From assembly GCA_028281765.1 (NCBI GenBank), contig JANQJF010000001.1:106217-170216 (forward strand): a DNA stretch of 64,000 nt. The letters run 5' to 3'. The DNA comes from Planctomycetota bacterium. GTDB lineage: Bacteria > Planctomycetota > UBA1135 > UBA2386. The position numbers and the translations under genes were made by a program. The notes under the pieces are model-generated. The model did no database searches, had not been told where the DNA came from, and was given only the letters and a program-made list of their open reading frames with translations. Shown here in pieces: positions 27,707 to 37,363 of the stretch; position 1 is the stretch's first letter; each line of letters begins with the position of its first letter.

Positions 27707-28741
27707 CTAGATCTCGCTGAAGTGCGTGATCGCCGACTGATCCGATCCGACCGGAACCTCGGCACCACGCACGACCAGCACCGTCAGCTGCACGAGGGCG
27801 CGACGGGCGGACGGCGGGCCGACGATCTGGACTTCGAATCCGTGCGGGAACCCCGTGCCCGCATCGTCGATCTTGCCGAAGCGACCGACGCCGAAGCGCG
27901 ACGGCGCCGTAATCGTCGCGATGCCCGCGTCGTACGCGCGCATGAACGTCTCGCTCGTATGGAGGGAGTCCGACTTGATGTGCCAAACCCCATCGCCGAG
28001 ATGGTTGCGAGGCGCCGACACCAGCTCGCCGGTGTCGAGATCGATGTGGCGCAGCGTGTCGGTCACCGCCGGATCCGCGCCCCGGATCCACACGAGCTCG
28101 ACCGACTCCTTGCCCGTCGAGTAGTCCGCCGCCGTGTTGTTGAGCGCGAACTGGACCTCGAGACGATCCGCAGGATCGGAGATGTCATCGATCTGTTGCC
28201 CATCAGCGAGCGGCTCGCTGACCCACTGCCGGAGCGTCAGATTGGCAACGTCGGATACGCCCTCCTGGGTCTTAGGGGTCAGGAACCAGTAGACGAGCTT
28301 GTAGACGTCGATGCTGTAGATGTTGTTGGTCGTCGTCGTGACCTGTTCGGTCCACTCGTGACGAATCGCGAGAAGGCTGTTCCCGGTGCGCGAGCCGGAG
28401 ATCGTCTCCTGTTCGAAGACGCCGTCCTCAACCGGTGTCGGCAGCGTCGAGCTCGCGATCGGGTCGTCCCCGAAATGATCGATCAGAGCGAGGTACTTGT
28501 CCGCGACGGTGCTCTTCTGGAACACACCCGCAGAAGAAACCAAGTCGTGCCGGATCTCGTCGAGCAGCTCGTGAGCCGCCGCCGTCGCGCGACCGTACAT
28601 ATCCGCGACCCGCTGCGCCTTGCCGCACGAGATCATGATCTGTGCAACGGAACCGATCAACACGGCCAGCAGCGCCGCGACGATGATCGCTTCGAGCAGG
28701 GTGAAGCCAACTTCGCGTTGTCGGGGGGCTGGAGCGGTCAT
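27707..28741 (-). CDS. Pseudopilin-like protein, third gene of a pilin operon
   Basis: A 344-aa protein with a type IV prepilin/pseudopilin N-terminus: a short charged leader, then VGFTLLEAIIVAALLAVLIG with the G/F cleavage site and Glu at mature position 5. The mature domain is about 320 residues, larger than typical minor pilins. Its start overlaps the stop of the 1196-aa prepilin-like gene by four bases (ATGA at 28738-28741), so the two are translationally coupled. It probably forms part of a minor-pilin or type II secretion-like pseudopilus tip; no assembly ATPase or peptidase is present in the window. Confidence 0.85.
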   Translation of the reverse strand: MTAPAPRQREVGFTLLEAIIVAALLAVLIGSVAQIMISCGKAQRVADMYGRATAAAHELLDEIRHDLVSSAGVFQKSTVADKYLALIDHFGDDPIASSTLPTPVEDGVFEQETISGSRTGNSLLAIRHEWTEQVTTTTNNIYSIDVYKLVYWFLTPKTQEGVSDVANLTLRQWVSEPLADGQQIDDISDPADRLEVQFALNNTAADYSTGKESVELVWIRGADPAVTDTLRHIDLDTGELVSAPRNHLGDGVWHIKSDSLHTSETFMRAYDAGIATITAPSRFGVGRFGKIDDAGTGFPHGFEVQIVGPPSARRALVQLTVLVVRGAEVPVGSDQSAITHFSEI

Positions 28742-31700
28742 CTCTGGATGAACACCTTCCGTTGGTGATGTGCGTAGTGCATCTCCTGGCCGAGCCGGTA
28801 CGCCTCGATCCGAATCACGTAGGACCCGGACGGGAAGGTCGAACTCGGCGTCGACCAGATGTACGTCTCCGGACCGGAGCCGAAGTCGACGAGAAGCTGG
28901 CCACCGCTCGCGCGTGTGCCCGGCAAAACTGGCGTTTCGCTCAGCATGTTGAGCCAGGTGATGCCGTTGTCTCGCGAGTAGATGAGCGCGTACTCGAGCT
29001 CACTCTCGTTCTCGGTGTGGCCCGAGCCGATCGTCGCGGTGATCGGCTGACCGTCCCAGCGCGTCCACTCGATGTCGAACTCGATCTCCATAGACCCTGG
29101 GTTGAAGGTCTCGTTGACCTCGGTCGGCTTCGAGATCTCGACTCGCGGCGACGACTTCGTGCGGACCGTCCGGCCAGGCGTGCCCGCCTCCAGGAACGTG
29201 TGCAGCGCCGACGCCATGCAGTAACGCGCGATGAAGCTGACACCGTCGATCGTGCTCGCACCGAACCCATTGACCACGATGGACATCTGCTCGGTCGTGC
29301 CGGGGTTGACGACGTCGACCATCGCTGAGGCGGTTCCGAGCGACGCGCTCGTGTTGAAGTAGGTGCGACCGAACGACGTCGAGGTTCGCGTATCCGTGTA
29401 CTCCGAGTAGCCCCACTCCGACGGGAAGCCGCCGTGGCCGGTCGTGTCCAAACTGAACGGACGGTTGACGGTCGGAGACGTCGGCAGAGACAGGCCGTAG
29501 TTGTTCAGGAGTTCGAGCCCGGCCGCCGCAGCCGAACCCGTGCCACTCGAGAAGTGGTGTTGGAACGTCCCGGAGTTCGAACCGGAGTTCATGAAGCTCG
29601 TGCAGCCCTCTTGGCTCGTGATCTGCCGCGAGTTCTCCATCACTGTGCCGTAAGCGGTGTGGTCCGAGTTGGCGTACGTCGACTGCGCCTCCGCTTGGTA
29701 GAAGCGCGTCGCCGAGCCGGTGCCCGCAAGCAGGTTGCCCAGGAGGTCGCCGCCGGCCCCGAACGTGAACCACTGCGCCAGGTAGACGTCGTCATCGAAC
29801 AGTTCGCCGAGCCACGGCATGCCCCACCAGTAGCTGCTGCCACCCTCTGCGCTCCGGACGAACCGTCGCGAACCGGTGATCGTGTTGATGTGTCCGTCCG
29901 TGCTAGGCTGACCGAACGGGTCGAGCGACAGCGGGATCGAGCTCGGGTAGCCATTCGCGCTGTCGGAGCCGATCTCGTTGCCGGTCCCACAGTAGTAGAA
30001 CGAGTAGCCGTTCAGCGTTGTGAAGACCGTCTGACTCTTCATCAGGCCCTGCCGCAGCAGGCCGAAGCCCCGCGGTAGGTCGTGCCGGACGCGGCCCATC
30101 CACAGGTTCTGCAGGCGGCCCGAGTCGAGTCCCGCGAAGTCGCCGTAGGCGTTCTCGCCACCCGAAGACAGGTTGTCGAAGAACCAGTTGTAGCCGTTCG
30201 GAAAGTCGGGATCGCCGTCGAGCAGATCCTTGTACGGGTTGTGCCGCGGGTCCCCGCGGAACTGAGCCCGCTCCGTGAACGGCACGTCCTCAGACGAGTC
30301 GGCCCACCAGGTGTAGGTCTCCGAAAGGTTGTGCGGCTGCACGTAGGACGTCTGGGGGCCACGCGGATACGAGCCCGTGCTGTACGGATCCGCGAGCGTG
30401 CCGTCCCAAATGCGGGTGCGCACGGTGACCACGCGGTCCGGCTCCGAAGTCGAGAGCGGGTTCGTATACGTCGGCGGCGAACCGAGGTCCGTGAAGCGGC
30501 TCGCGCTGAACACCGACTGCGGCACGGTGATCACCCAACGAGCAGTGTTCTTCGTCGCGCTGCCCGTCGAGTCGAGATCGCGCGAGAAATCGGCCGTGCT
30601 ACCCGCGCAGCTCGGCACGTATTCGAGACCGTAGAGTCGCGCGCGTTCCGTCGCCGGCAGGCCGCGCCCTGACACCTGCGGGCAGATGACCGGCGTGTTG
30701 TAGAGCTTGAGCAGCGTGAACTTCCGCAGTCCGGCGCCCGGATCGACGAACTCCACGTCGTAGTACATCTCGCCCGTCTCGAGGGATCCGTCCCCCGAGA
30801 GCTTGGCGGGAGCCATCGCGGAGTAGTTCGAGCTCCCTCCAACCGGCACCCCGCCGCGGAGGTTCTCCACCAGGACGTCCGAGCGCAGGTTGCCCATGCC
30901 ATCCGTGAGATCCATGTCCATGATCTGCAACGCGATCGGCCGGTTGGTCGGCAGGCGATCGATACCCGCCCATCCGTCCGGCTGATTCACGTAGGCGTAG
31001 ACGCGGAGGCGCACGTCCGTCGCGCCAGCCGCGCCCGGGCGCGCGGTGCGCAGCTCCTCGGGGTGCGTGACGACACGGATGCCCGGAAGTGACGCGGGAT
31101 CCTTCGCCGCGTCCGAATAGTTCCGGATCGCCGGTAGGGGCAGGAGTTCGCCGTGCAGGTTGAGCACCACCGCGTGCTTGTAGAGCGTCGGGTCCGCGTT
31201 CAGGTTCTCGAGGAACAGCTGCAGCGTCGGCTCCTCCGACATGTCGGCGTAGCTGTCCGGGACCGGCGTGCCGCCGGCCTTGGCCGCGAGGATCGCCGCC
31301 TGGCGCGCCCGGATCGAGGCGAGGCGCTCGTCGTGGAACTCCTTCGCCGCCGGATATCGCATCGCGTGGTTGAACTGATCGGCGAGGGTGTACGGATACG
31401 GGTTGGACGCCGCGTCGTACCCGTTCATCGGCCCGACGTCGGACTGCAGGAACGCACGCATCGCGCTCGGGACGTAGTAGTACGTCGACGCGTTGCCCGA
31501 CGGCATCAGGCCCGGGTAGTAGTAGACGAGGCCGTTGTCCTCGGTACTCTCGACCTGGTCGTTGATGTACGGCCTGTATGTCGTGTCGCGGCCGTAGCCG
31601 GCTTTCGTGATCCAGTGCGTGCGGATCTCGAGACCCGGGTTCTTGACCTCGATCTCGGAGACGATCGACTCCATGAACGGGCGGATCGACTCCATGTGGA

Positions 31701-32328
31701 CCCACCAACCCGGGATGTTCTCGATCGCCAAGAAGAAGACGTCGAACACCTGCGACGTCGGGTAGCTGGTTGCCAGCCCGTTCACGATCGAAGACACGGA
31801 CGCGATGCGACGGGTGTCGCCACTGTCCGTCATCTTGAAGATCCGCACCGTGACGTAGCGCAGGCTCTTGTTGTCGACCTCGGGGACCGGAGCGACGCTG
31901 ATCTGCCGCGACCAGACCCAATCGTCGTCGCGCATCGAGTTGCGCGACACCGGGTGGTCGGGCGGCAATAGGTTGCCCTGCTCCGTCGTCACGACGCTCA
32001 GGGCCGCCTTCGTCGTCGTCCCGTCATCGAACGAGTCGATGTCCCGGGGGTTGTCCAACGAATCTGCCGCGAAGGCGTGGATCTCGGAGAGGATCGATTG
32101 CGCCGCGTTGTAGGCGAACACGCGGTCACGCTCGGTGCGCGCCCCGCGGAAGGTCACCGCGAGATGGCCGATCATCGAAGACGCGGTGATGACGATGATC
32201 GTCACCGCGATCGTCAGCTCGACCAACGAGATGCCCCGCGAGCGCGCAACGCTCGCGGGTGCCGTCTCGCCTTCCGGCGAGCGAGTTTCGGTCTGTGACG
32301 GACGCAATCTGCTCTCCATGGGTTTCAC
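28738..32328 (-). CDS. Giant prepilin-like protein (1196 aa)
   Basis: Prepilin motif at residues about 30-50: SRGISLVELTIAVTIIVI, with Glu at mature position 5, after a 30-residue basic leader. The remaining roughly 1140 residues are far larger than any usual pilin. They are rich in Ser, Thr, Tyr and Gly and contain no obvious known domain until a C-terminal beta-sandwich-like segment ending SYVIRIEAYRLGQEMHY. The start immediately follows the stop of the PilX-like gene, and the stop overlaps the next pseudopilin start, so the operon is tight. The size suggests a tip adhesin carried on a pseudopilus, as for PilY1-like or PilV-like adhesins (inference). Confidence 0.82.
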   Translation of the reverse strand: MKPMESRLRPSQTETRSPEGETAPASVARSRGISLVELTIAVTIIVITASSMIGHLAVTFRGARTERDRVFAYNAAQSILSEIHAFAADSLDNPRDIDSFDDGTTTKAALSVVTTEQGNLLPPDHPVSRNSMRDDDWVWSRQISVAPVPEVDNKSLRYVTVRIFKMTDSGDTRRIASVSSIVNGLATSYPTSQVFDVFFLAIENIPGWWVHMESIRPFMESIVSEIEVKNPGLEIRTHWITKAGYGRDTTYRPYINDQVESTEDNGLVYYYPGLMPSGNASTYYYVPSAMRAFLQSDVGPMNGYDAASNPYPYTLADQFNHAMRYPAAKEFHDERLASIRARQAAILAAKAGGTPVPDSYADMSEEPTLQLFLENLNADPTLYKHAVVLNLHGELLPLPAIRNYSDAAKDPASLPGIRVVTHPEELRTARPGAAGATDVRLRVYAYVNQPDGWAGIDRLPTNRPIALQIMDMDLTDGMGNLRSDVLVENLRGGVPVGGSSNYSAMAPAKLSGDGSLETGEMYYDVEFVDPGAGLRKFTLLKLYNTPVICPQVSGRGLPATERARLYGLEYVPSCAGSTADFSRDLDSTGSATKNTARWVITVPQSVFSASRFTDLGSPPTYTNPLSTSEPDRVVTVRTRIWDGTLADPYSTGSYPRGPQTSYVQPHNLSETYTWWADSSEDVPFTERAQFRGDPRHNPYKDLLDGDPDFPNGYNWFFDNLSSGGENAYGDFAGLDSGRLQNLWMGRVRHDLPRGFGLLRQGLMKSQTVFTTLNGYSFYYCGTGNEIGSDSANGYPSSIPLSLDPFGQPSTDGHINTITGSRRFVRSAEGGSSYWWGMPWLGELFDDDVYLAQWFTFGAGGDLLGNLLAGTGSATRFYQAEAQSTYANSDHTAYGTVMENSRQITSQEGCTSFMNSGSNSGTFQHHFSSGTGSAAAAGLELLNNYGLSLPTSPTVNRPFSLDTTGHGGFPSEWGYSEYTDTRTSTSFGRTYFNTSASLGTASAMVDVVNPGTTEQMSIVVNGFGASTIDGVSFIARYCMASALHTFLEAGTPGRTVRTKSSPRVEISKPTEVNETFNPGSMEIEFDIEWTRWDGQPITATIGSGHTENESELEYALIYSRDNGITWLNMLSETPVLPGTRASGGQLLVDFGSGPETYIWSTPSSTFPSGSYVIRIEAYRLGQEMHYAHHQRKVFIQR

Positions 32329-33972
32329 TCAGCGGCGGAAGCGGGACAAGCGACCCGAGAAGCGACCGTGACCTCGGCCCGAGCTGTGCGCGGGCGGACC
32401 CGAGGGAGCCGGCGGCGTCGCGGCCGGACCACCGACCGGAACCATCGGCGCCGGAGCCGGCGACGGAGCCGGAGCTGGTGCCGGAGCGGGCGTCGGAGTC
32501 GGAGACACGACCGGGCCCGGAGCGGGCGCCGGGCTCGGCGACGGGGTCGGGCCCGGGGTGGGCGTCGGGCTCGGGCTCGGCGACGGACCCGGCGTCGGAC
32601 TCGGCGCCGGCGTGGGCGTCGGCGTCACCGTCGGCGACGGGCTCGGCGTCGGAGCCGCAGCGACCTGCGCCGAACCGAGTTTGGCCCGCCGAATCGCACG
32701 CGACACGCGATACGTGCCGATGTTGCGCTGCACGGAGTCGAGGACGTTGTCGTCGTACTCCACCTTCACGTAGTCACCGGTGCCGGACAGCGCGATCTTC
32801 TGCCGTCCGATCAGCGTGCCCTTGATCTCGGCCGGAGCCGCGATGTCGACGTTGCCGCTGACGTAGATCATGCCGCTGTAGAACGAGTTGCTCCCGGCCA
32901 GAATCGACAGGTTGCCCGTGACGAACAAGACGCCTTCGCCCTGCAGCGGCTTCCGCGCGTCGAAGACCAGGTCCTGCACATCGGCGAGCACGACCCCCTT
33001 GATCGGGCCCTTCGGGAACTTCGCGGCCTCGGTGACGTACGTGCTCGCCATCGAGCGCAGCTCTTCCGCCTTCACGCCGAACACGTCCTTCGCCGTGTCC
33101 TTGTATTCCGTCGCGCGCGACGTCGAGTTCACGCCGGATACCGAGCCGCTGAGCTCCATCTGAATCGTGGAGACGCTGCCACCCGGGGCGGCCGGCGGCT
33201 GCACCGGCTCGCCGACCTTGACCGTGCCCGAGTCGAGGACCTTGCCGTAATCGCTGCGCGGGTCATTGACGACGTCGCGGTAGTACACGCCAACGGCGGA
33301 CGACCCGCCAATGACTTGCGAACCCGACGCAATGTTCAGATCGTTCGGATCGCCCGCGTTGACCGCGGCCATCCCCGGCGGGTTGATGAACAGACGGCTG
33401 ATCTCGGTCTCGAGAATCTCGACGCCGAGGATTCGATTCGGCTCGACGTCGAAGTCGACGTTCTCGTCACGCTGATCGTAGAGGTAGGCCACGCAACGGA
33501 GGTGCCAAGTGCCACCGGCCGCGCTCATGTCGCGACCGTTCGAGACGTCTTGGCATTGCACCTGCTGGCGGAACGCGAGGCGCTCCTCGTCGGGATCCTC
33601 GTCCCACTCCTTCCAAACCTCGTAGCGGCCCCACACCGTGCCATCGATGCGGAACTCGCGAACGATGCCGATGTCCGGATCGAGAGTCTCGAGCACCGGT
33701 GGGTCCGCGGTCGTGTCGCGAACCGGGTTGAACTGAGTGACAGGCTGATTGGGCTGCTGACGGAACCACCGAATCGCTTCGATGAGTCCGGCGCGTGCGA
33801 ACTGACTCGCATGCCCGTTGACGTTGAGCCCTACCGATGTCCGCTCGAGTGACGCCTTCATCGAGTCCGAACCCGTCAGCACGACGCCAACGGCGAACAC
33901 GACGAAGAACAACGCGAGCACCAAGACAGTGCCACGTTCATTCGAGCAGTTGGAGGCGAGTCCCGTCTGCAT
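32329..33972 (-). CDS. PilX-like minor pilin assembly protein with a Pro-rich tail
   Basis: A 547-aa protein starting at an ATG at 33972 preceded by AAGGAG with a six-base spacer; the frame is open further upstream. The N-terminal [20 protein letters not shown] (about 12-31) resembles the PilX N-terminus, which lacks the pilin cleavage Glu. Residues about 380-420 read [21 protein letters not shown], a beta-helix-like segment seen in PilX-type proteins. Residues about 455-535 are a tail of Pro alternating with Thr, Ser, Ala or Gly, ending in a basic stretch ([16 protein letters not shown]). It heads an operon with two prepilin-like genes. Confidence 0.8.
   Translation of the reverse strand: MQTGLASNCSNERGTVLVLALFFVVFAVGVVLTGSDSMKASLERTSVGLNVNGHASQFARAGLIEAIRWFRQQPNQPVTQFNPVRDTTADPPVLETLDPDIGIVREFRIDGTVWGRYEVWKEWDEDPDEERLAFRQQVQCQDVSNGRDMSAAGGTWHLRCVAYLYDQRDENVDFDVEPNRILGVEILETEISRLFINPPGMAAVNAGDPNDLNIASGSQVIGGSSAVGVYYRDVVNDPRSDYGKVLDSGTVKVGEPVQPPAAPGGSVSTIQMELSGSVSGVNSTSRATEYKDTAKDVFGVKAEELRSMASTYVTEAAKFPKGPIKGVVLADVQDLVFDARKPLQGEGVLFVTGNLSILAGSNSFYSGMIYVSGNVDIAAPAEIKGTLIGRQKIALSGTGDYVKVEYDDNVLDSVQRNIGTYRVSRAIRRAKLGSAQVAAAPTPSPSPTVTPTPTPAPSPTPGPSPSPSPTPTPGPTPSPSPAPAPGPVVSPTPTPAPAPAPAPSPAPAPMVPVGGPAATPPAPSGPPAHSSGRGHGRFSGRLSRFRR
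32413..32650 (-). repeat. Low-complexity Pro-Thr/Ser/Ala coding repeat
   Basis: Coding sequence for an alternating Pro-x tail of the PilX-like protein, in degenerate GC-rich units. It looks like an extended spacer or cell-wall-spanning linker. Confidence 0.6.
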
Positions 33973-33978
33973 GTCCTT

Positions 33979-33984
33979 CTCCTT
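33979..33984 (-). promoter_or_regulatory. Shine-Dalgarno AAGGAG before the pilin operon
   Basis: AAGGAG on the reverse strand sits six bases before the ATG at 33972 and decides between this start and the in-frame ATG at 33987. Confidence 0.6.
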
Positions 33985-33997
33985 CATTGGAAACCCG

Positions 33998-34014
33998 GAT
34001 GTGATGGTCACATC
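33998..34014. promoter_or_regulatory. Dyad GATGTGA-TGG-TCACATC upstream of the pilin operon
   Basis: A perfect inverted repeat with 7-base arms and a 3-base centre, about 26 bases before the ATG at 33972. It could be an operator or an mRNA hairpin near the ribosome site. Confidence 0.35.
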
Positions 34015-34156
34015 GTCGTGGCCTCCTCGTTCCTGGAGCCCTGTATCTGGACGATCGGAATTATGAGGGTCTCGAAATGAGTCCGATCTCGACGATTCTT
34101 GGTCAATTCCCCGGCGCCGAACGGCCGATAGTCCCTCAGCAAGGGAAAGACGAGCC

Positions 34157-34660
34157 ATGACCACGCCCACGGACTCCGGAAAGACGAAGTACAAGCGCAA
34201 GATCTTGCTGATCGACAAACCGCTTCAGGGGCGGATCATCAAGAGCATTGCCTGGCCCTGCGCCGTCGCGTTGGTCACGGCGTCCGGGCTGATGTGCATG
34301 TTCTGCTTCCGCCTTGCCGCGGAGGCGTTCGAGGCCGACGTCGACCTGCCGAGCGTCGCCCCGCTGATGTTCACGGCGGCCGGCTGCCTGATCGTGACTT
34401 TGGTCCTGATCTTCTATAACGCATTGAAGATCTCGCACCGTGTTGCGGGTCCGCTCTATCGCTTCCGCGCGGTCATGAAGCAGATCCAAGACGGGGACGC
34501 GGACGCGCGCATTCGCATCCGCAAGACCGACTACCTGCTCGAGTTCGCCGACTCGATGAACGAGTTCCTCGAGTGGGTCGAGAAACGCGAACTGTCGACG
34601 CCGACGCCGTCGCAGTCCGGGGCCGAACAAGCGGCGACGGCAAGCGCGAGCTCCGAGTAG
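34157..34660 (+). CDS. Small HAMP-like membrane protein
   Basis: A 167-aa protein. A basic N-terminus ([18 protein letters not shown]) is followed by two transmembrane segments (about 30-55 and 75-94). Then comes [20 protein letters not shown], which matches the start of a HAMP domain, and a short charged tail. N-termini of this kind occur on small HAMP proteins of planctomycetes and deltaproteobacteria. There is no output domain, so it may act as a scaffold or partner of another receptor. It faces the pilin operon across a 184-base gap and is convergent with the flavoprotein/NosR-like gene. Confidence 0.78.
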   Translation: MTTPTDSGKTKYKRKILLIDKPLQGRIIKSIAWPCAVALVTASGLMCMFCFRLAAEAFEADVDLPSVAPLMFTAAGCLIVTLVLIFYNALKISHRVAGPLYRFRAVMKQIQDGDADARIRIRKTDYLLEFADSMNEFLEWVEKRELSTPTPSQSGAEQAATASASSE

Positions 34661-34663
34661 GGC

Positions 34664-37132
34664 TCAGTGTCTGGAGCCGCCGCGGAGGCGTGTCACCTCG
34701 AGTTCGCTCGGCGTGGGATTACCTTCCCGCATCCGCACGGGTGACGCGGCCAGACTGTCCCGGCGCAGAACGTCGCCGGTCGACGTCGACACCTCGCCGA
34801 ACTCCAGTACACCCGTCGGACACGACTGGACGCAGGCGCTGCACCGCACGCACTCGACGTCCCGCATCGGGACGCCCTTGTTCGCGAAGTTCATGACGTC
34901 GATGCCCATGTGGCAGACCGACGTGCACACGTTGCACGAGATGCACTTCTTCTTGTCTGCCAGGATCCGGAACCTCGAGAACCGGGCATAGATGTGCATC
35001 AACGCCGCGAGCGGACACGCGAAGCGGCACCAGACGCGGCCGGAGTACTTCACGTAGAGCCCGACGCCGAGGATGCCGCCGAGCAACACGTCGACACCCC
35101 ACTTCCAGCTCACGGGCTGGACGAGCTTGCCCTCGTCGTTCGTGCCGCCGTTCAGCATGGCGTCGAACGAGCCGTCGATCGCGCCGCCCGGGTTCGCCCA
35201 GCCCCAGATCCGGAGCGCGAGCAGCACGAACGCGATCGCGAGGATCGCCTGGCCGACCATGTTGAGTCGGTTCCACCGCGGGCCGTGCGGCATCTTGTAG
35301 CGCAGCGTGTCGCCCATCGTCTCGGCCAACCCACCGCACGAACAGATCCAACCGCAGTACGCGCCCTTGCCCCACTTCCAAACCAAGAGCGGAATCAGCA
35401 CGAAGGTCTGGATCGTGCCGAGGATGATCCACGGCCAGAGCGGCGCGGTCGTGAAGATGTTGTACACCATCAGCGGCCACGCGAGGATGAACCCGTAGGC
35501 CCGCCAGTACGCCCTGGGGTGGTAGTCGCCGGGCCATTGATCGGCGGCCCACGCCTCCTGCGAGATGTAGAGCTCGAAGAACGAATCGGCGAACCACGCG
35601 CCCATGCCGCTGTCGAACCAGCCGTTGTAGCCGAGCCATGGAAGGATCAGCTCCGGCATGAGGAACAGCGGGATCACCTGCACACCGATCAGCGTCAGCG
35701 TCTGGAGACGGACGTACGGCGTCTTCCGGCGGCGGATCCGCAACACTCCAAACCACACGATCGCGATCGAGTAGAGCAGCGTGTAGTAGAACGAGCGACC
35801 GGACATCGAGATCGCGAGCGTTCCGATGAGAGAGCTCGGATCGTCGACCATCGACGCCCACCATCCGCCGAAGCCGGAGACGACGTCCGGCACGTTCTTC
35901 GGGAAGACATCGGACGCGTCGGCGCCGGGGATCGCCTGGAAGATGAGCCCGTCGTGCTTCCAGTCGTAGAGCAACCAGATCAAGACGAAGAAGATCGCGA
36001 TCGGCACCCACTCGAGGCCGCGCGTCTCGCCGCGGATCTTCACGCCGCTGCGGCGGAAGAAGTCGAGTGGCGCTTCGCGTCCAATCATCGAGAAGACGGC
36101 GTCGTTCGGCTTGCGCACCTCGCCGTCTGCGCCGCGGAGCACGACCGCGTCGGACTCGATCCGGTCGACCTGCGTGCCGAGCTGGAGATCGATGCTGCCG
36201 GCCTTGCGGTGCGGGTCGAGGAAGCCGCCGCTACTCGAGGACACCCGCTCGCTCGACGGCTCCTCGACACCCACGTCCGCCATCGGGTCGCGACGCAGCG
36301 CTTCGATCATCTCGATGTTCTCGGGCTTCGGTCGCGAGAACTCCGGCTTGCGATAGGACAGGGTGACGTCTCCCCCGCACTGGGCGATCGCGATCGCCGT
36401 CTCGAGGGCGCTGTCCCCGCCACCCACGATCAGTACGGACTTGCCGGCGTATTCCTTCGGGTCGTGCAGTCGGTTGCTGACCTTGTCGAGGTCTTCGCCC
36501 GGCACGCCGAGCTTGCGGAAATTGCCGGAGCGTCCGATCGCGACGATGACTCGACGCGCGAAGACGTTGTCCTGACCGGCGAGCACCACCTCGAGCAGCT
36601 TGCCCTTGCGGCTGACGTACTCGACCCGCCCGACCGTGGGTTCGATCCCGCGTTCGAGGGTCTGCGCGCGCAGCTCCTCGAGCAGGCCCTCCTTGACCTC
36701 CGACTCGAACCGCATGTCCCCCGCCGGGGTCATGTCGGTCGGGTAGGTGTAGATCGGCTTGCCCTTCGGGAAGTTGGCGATCGTGGAGAACGGCTCCGAC
36801 GCTTCGATCAGCACGGCGTCGAGATCCGACTTCCGCGCCTCGAGTGCAGCCGCGAAACCCGACACGCCCCCACCAATTATGACGAGGTCGCGGACGCCGG
36901 CTTCGCCGTCCCGACGGGCTTCCTGAAACTTGGCGTCCGCGCAGATCGACTGCACCGCGCGGGCCCCCGTGTCCGCGGAGAACTTCAGCAGTGGAATCCC
37001 GGTCAGGTCCCCGACGACGTAGAGCCCGGAGACGTTCGTCGTGCCGTCCGGCTCCACCCGCGGCAGCTTTTCGACGACCCCAGCGGGCCATTGCGTGTGC
37101 AGCCAGTTCGTGTAGCGACGAATCAAACTCAT
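34664..37132 (-). CDS. Rearranged flavin oxidoreductase fused to a NosR/NapH-like polyferredoxin
   Basis: An 822-aa protein. Residues about 80-385 are a two-dinucleotide flavoprotein of thioredoxin-reductase type, with FAD motif IIGGGVSGFAAALEA at about 85-99 and NADPH motif LIVGGGDSALETAIAI. The FAD-closing GLYVVGDLTGIPLLKF segment, which normally comes last, lies at the very N-terminus (about 36-51). From about 390 several transmembrane helices follow, with CGWICSCGG and CRFACPLAA as in NosR/NapH proteins. Two 4Fe-4S motifs close the protein (CISCNVCTSVCHMGID and CVRCSACVQSCPTGVL). It probably moves electrons from NAD(P)H to a membrane or periplasmic acceptor. The ATG at 37132 follows a weak purine-rich site. 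Confidence 0.88.
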   Translation of the reverse strand: MSLIRRYTNWLHTQWPAGVVEKLPRVEPDGTTNVSGLYVVGDLTGIPLLKFSADTGARAVQSICADAKFQEARRDGEAGVRDLVIIGGGVSGFAAALEARKSDLDAVLIEASEPFSTIANFPKGKPIYTYPTDMTPAGDMRFESEVKEGLLEELRAQTLERGIEPTVGRVEYVSRKGKLLEVVLAGQDNVFARRVIVAIGRSGNFRKLGVPGEDLDKVSNRLHDPKEYAGKSVLIVGGGDSALETAIAIAQCGGDVTLSYRKPEFSRPKPENIEMIEALRRDPMADVGVEEPSSERVSSSSGGFLDPHRKAGSIDLQLGTQVDRIESDAVVLRGADGEVRKPNDAVFSMIGREAPLDFFRRSGVKIRGETRGLEWVPIAIFFVLIWLLYDWKHDGLIFQAIPGADASDVFPKNVPDVVSGFGGWWASMVDDPSSLIGTLAISMSGRSFYYTLLYSIAIVWFGVLRIRRRKTPYVRLQTLTLIGVQVIPLFLMPELILPWLGYNGWFDSGMGAWFADSFFELYISQEAWAADQWPGDYHPRAYWRAYGFILAWPLMVYNIFTTAPLWPWIILGTIQTFVLIPLLVWKWGKGAYCGWICSCGGLAETMGDTLRYKMPHGPRWNRLNMVGQAILAIAFVLLALRIWGWANPGGAIDGSFDAMLNGGTNDEGKLVQPVSWKWGVDVLLGGILGVGLYVKYSGRVWCRFACPLAALMHIYARFSRFRILADKKKCISCNVCTSVCHMGIDVMNFANKGVPMRDVECVRCSACVQSCPTGVLEFGEVSTSTGDVLRRDSLAASPVRMREGNPTPSELEVTRLRGGSRH

Positions 37133-37322
37133 GGCTTCTGCCTTTGCGGCCCAGGGAACGAAGGCCGGAGTCTTACGGTCTCGATGACAACGGACACCCC
37201 GCGTTGCCAGACCTTTACCGCGATCCGGATCCTCATCCGACAGGATACATCGCCGCGACAAGGCCCCGAACAGTCCGTGTTTAGGGCGCTGGAAGGCCTG
37301 GTGCCGCCGGCCCGTACGCGAC

Positions 37323-37328
37323 TATCAT
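37323..37328 (+). promoter_or_regulatory. Candidate -10 box TATCAT
   Basis: TATCAT ends 35 bases before the ATG at 37364, in the gap between the flavoprotein gene and the first tandem paralog. Confidence 0.3.
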
Positions 37329-37363
37329 GCCGCCACCTTAACCGAGAGAAAGAACTCGACGAG

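Noticed and set aside
28762..31971. Forward open frames opposite the giant prepilin gene
   Set aside because: Low-complexity Arg/Asp/Val-rich products; the reverse-strand prepilin motif and the coupled operon are decisive.
32413..32650. Regular GC-rich repeat considered as a CRISPR or satellite array
   Set aside because: The units are in frame and encode an alternating Pro-x tail; there are no unique spacers.
33998..34014. A CRP-type binding site
   Set aside because: Half-sites fit, but the spacing is 3 rather than 6 bases, so I list it only as a dyad.
37226..37239. Short CGGAT-CCTC-ATCCG hairpin in the gap before the first tandem paralog
   Set aside because: A 5-bp stem is too weak to call a regulatory element.
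34910..37363. Very long open frame on the forward strand upstream of the first tandem paralog
   Set aside because: It runs opposite the flavoprotein/NosR-like gene and encodes a Arg/Asp/Val-rich string with no domain; only the part from 37364 has a signal peptide and family structure.
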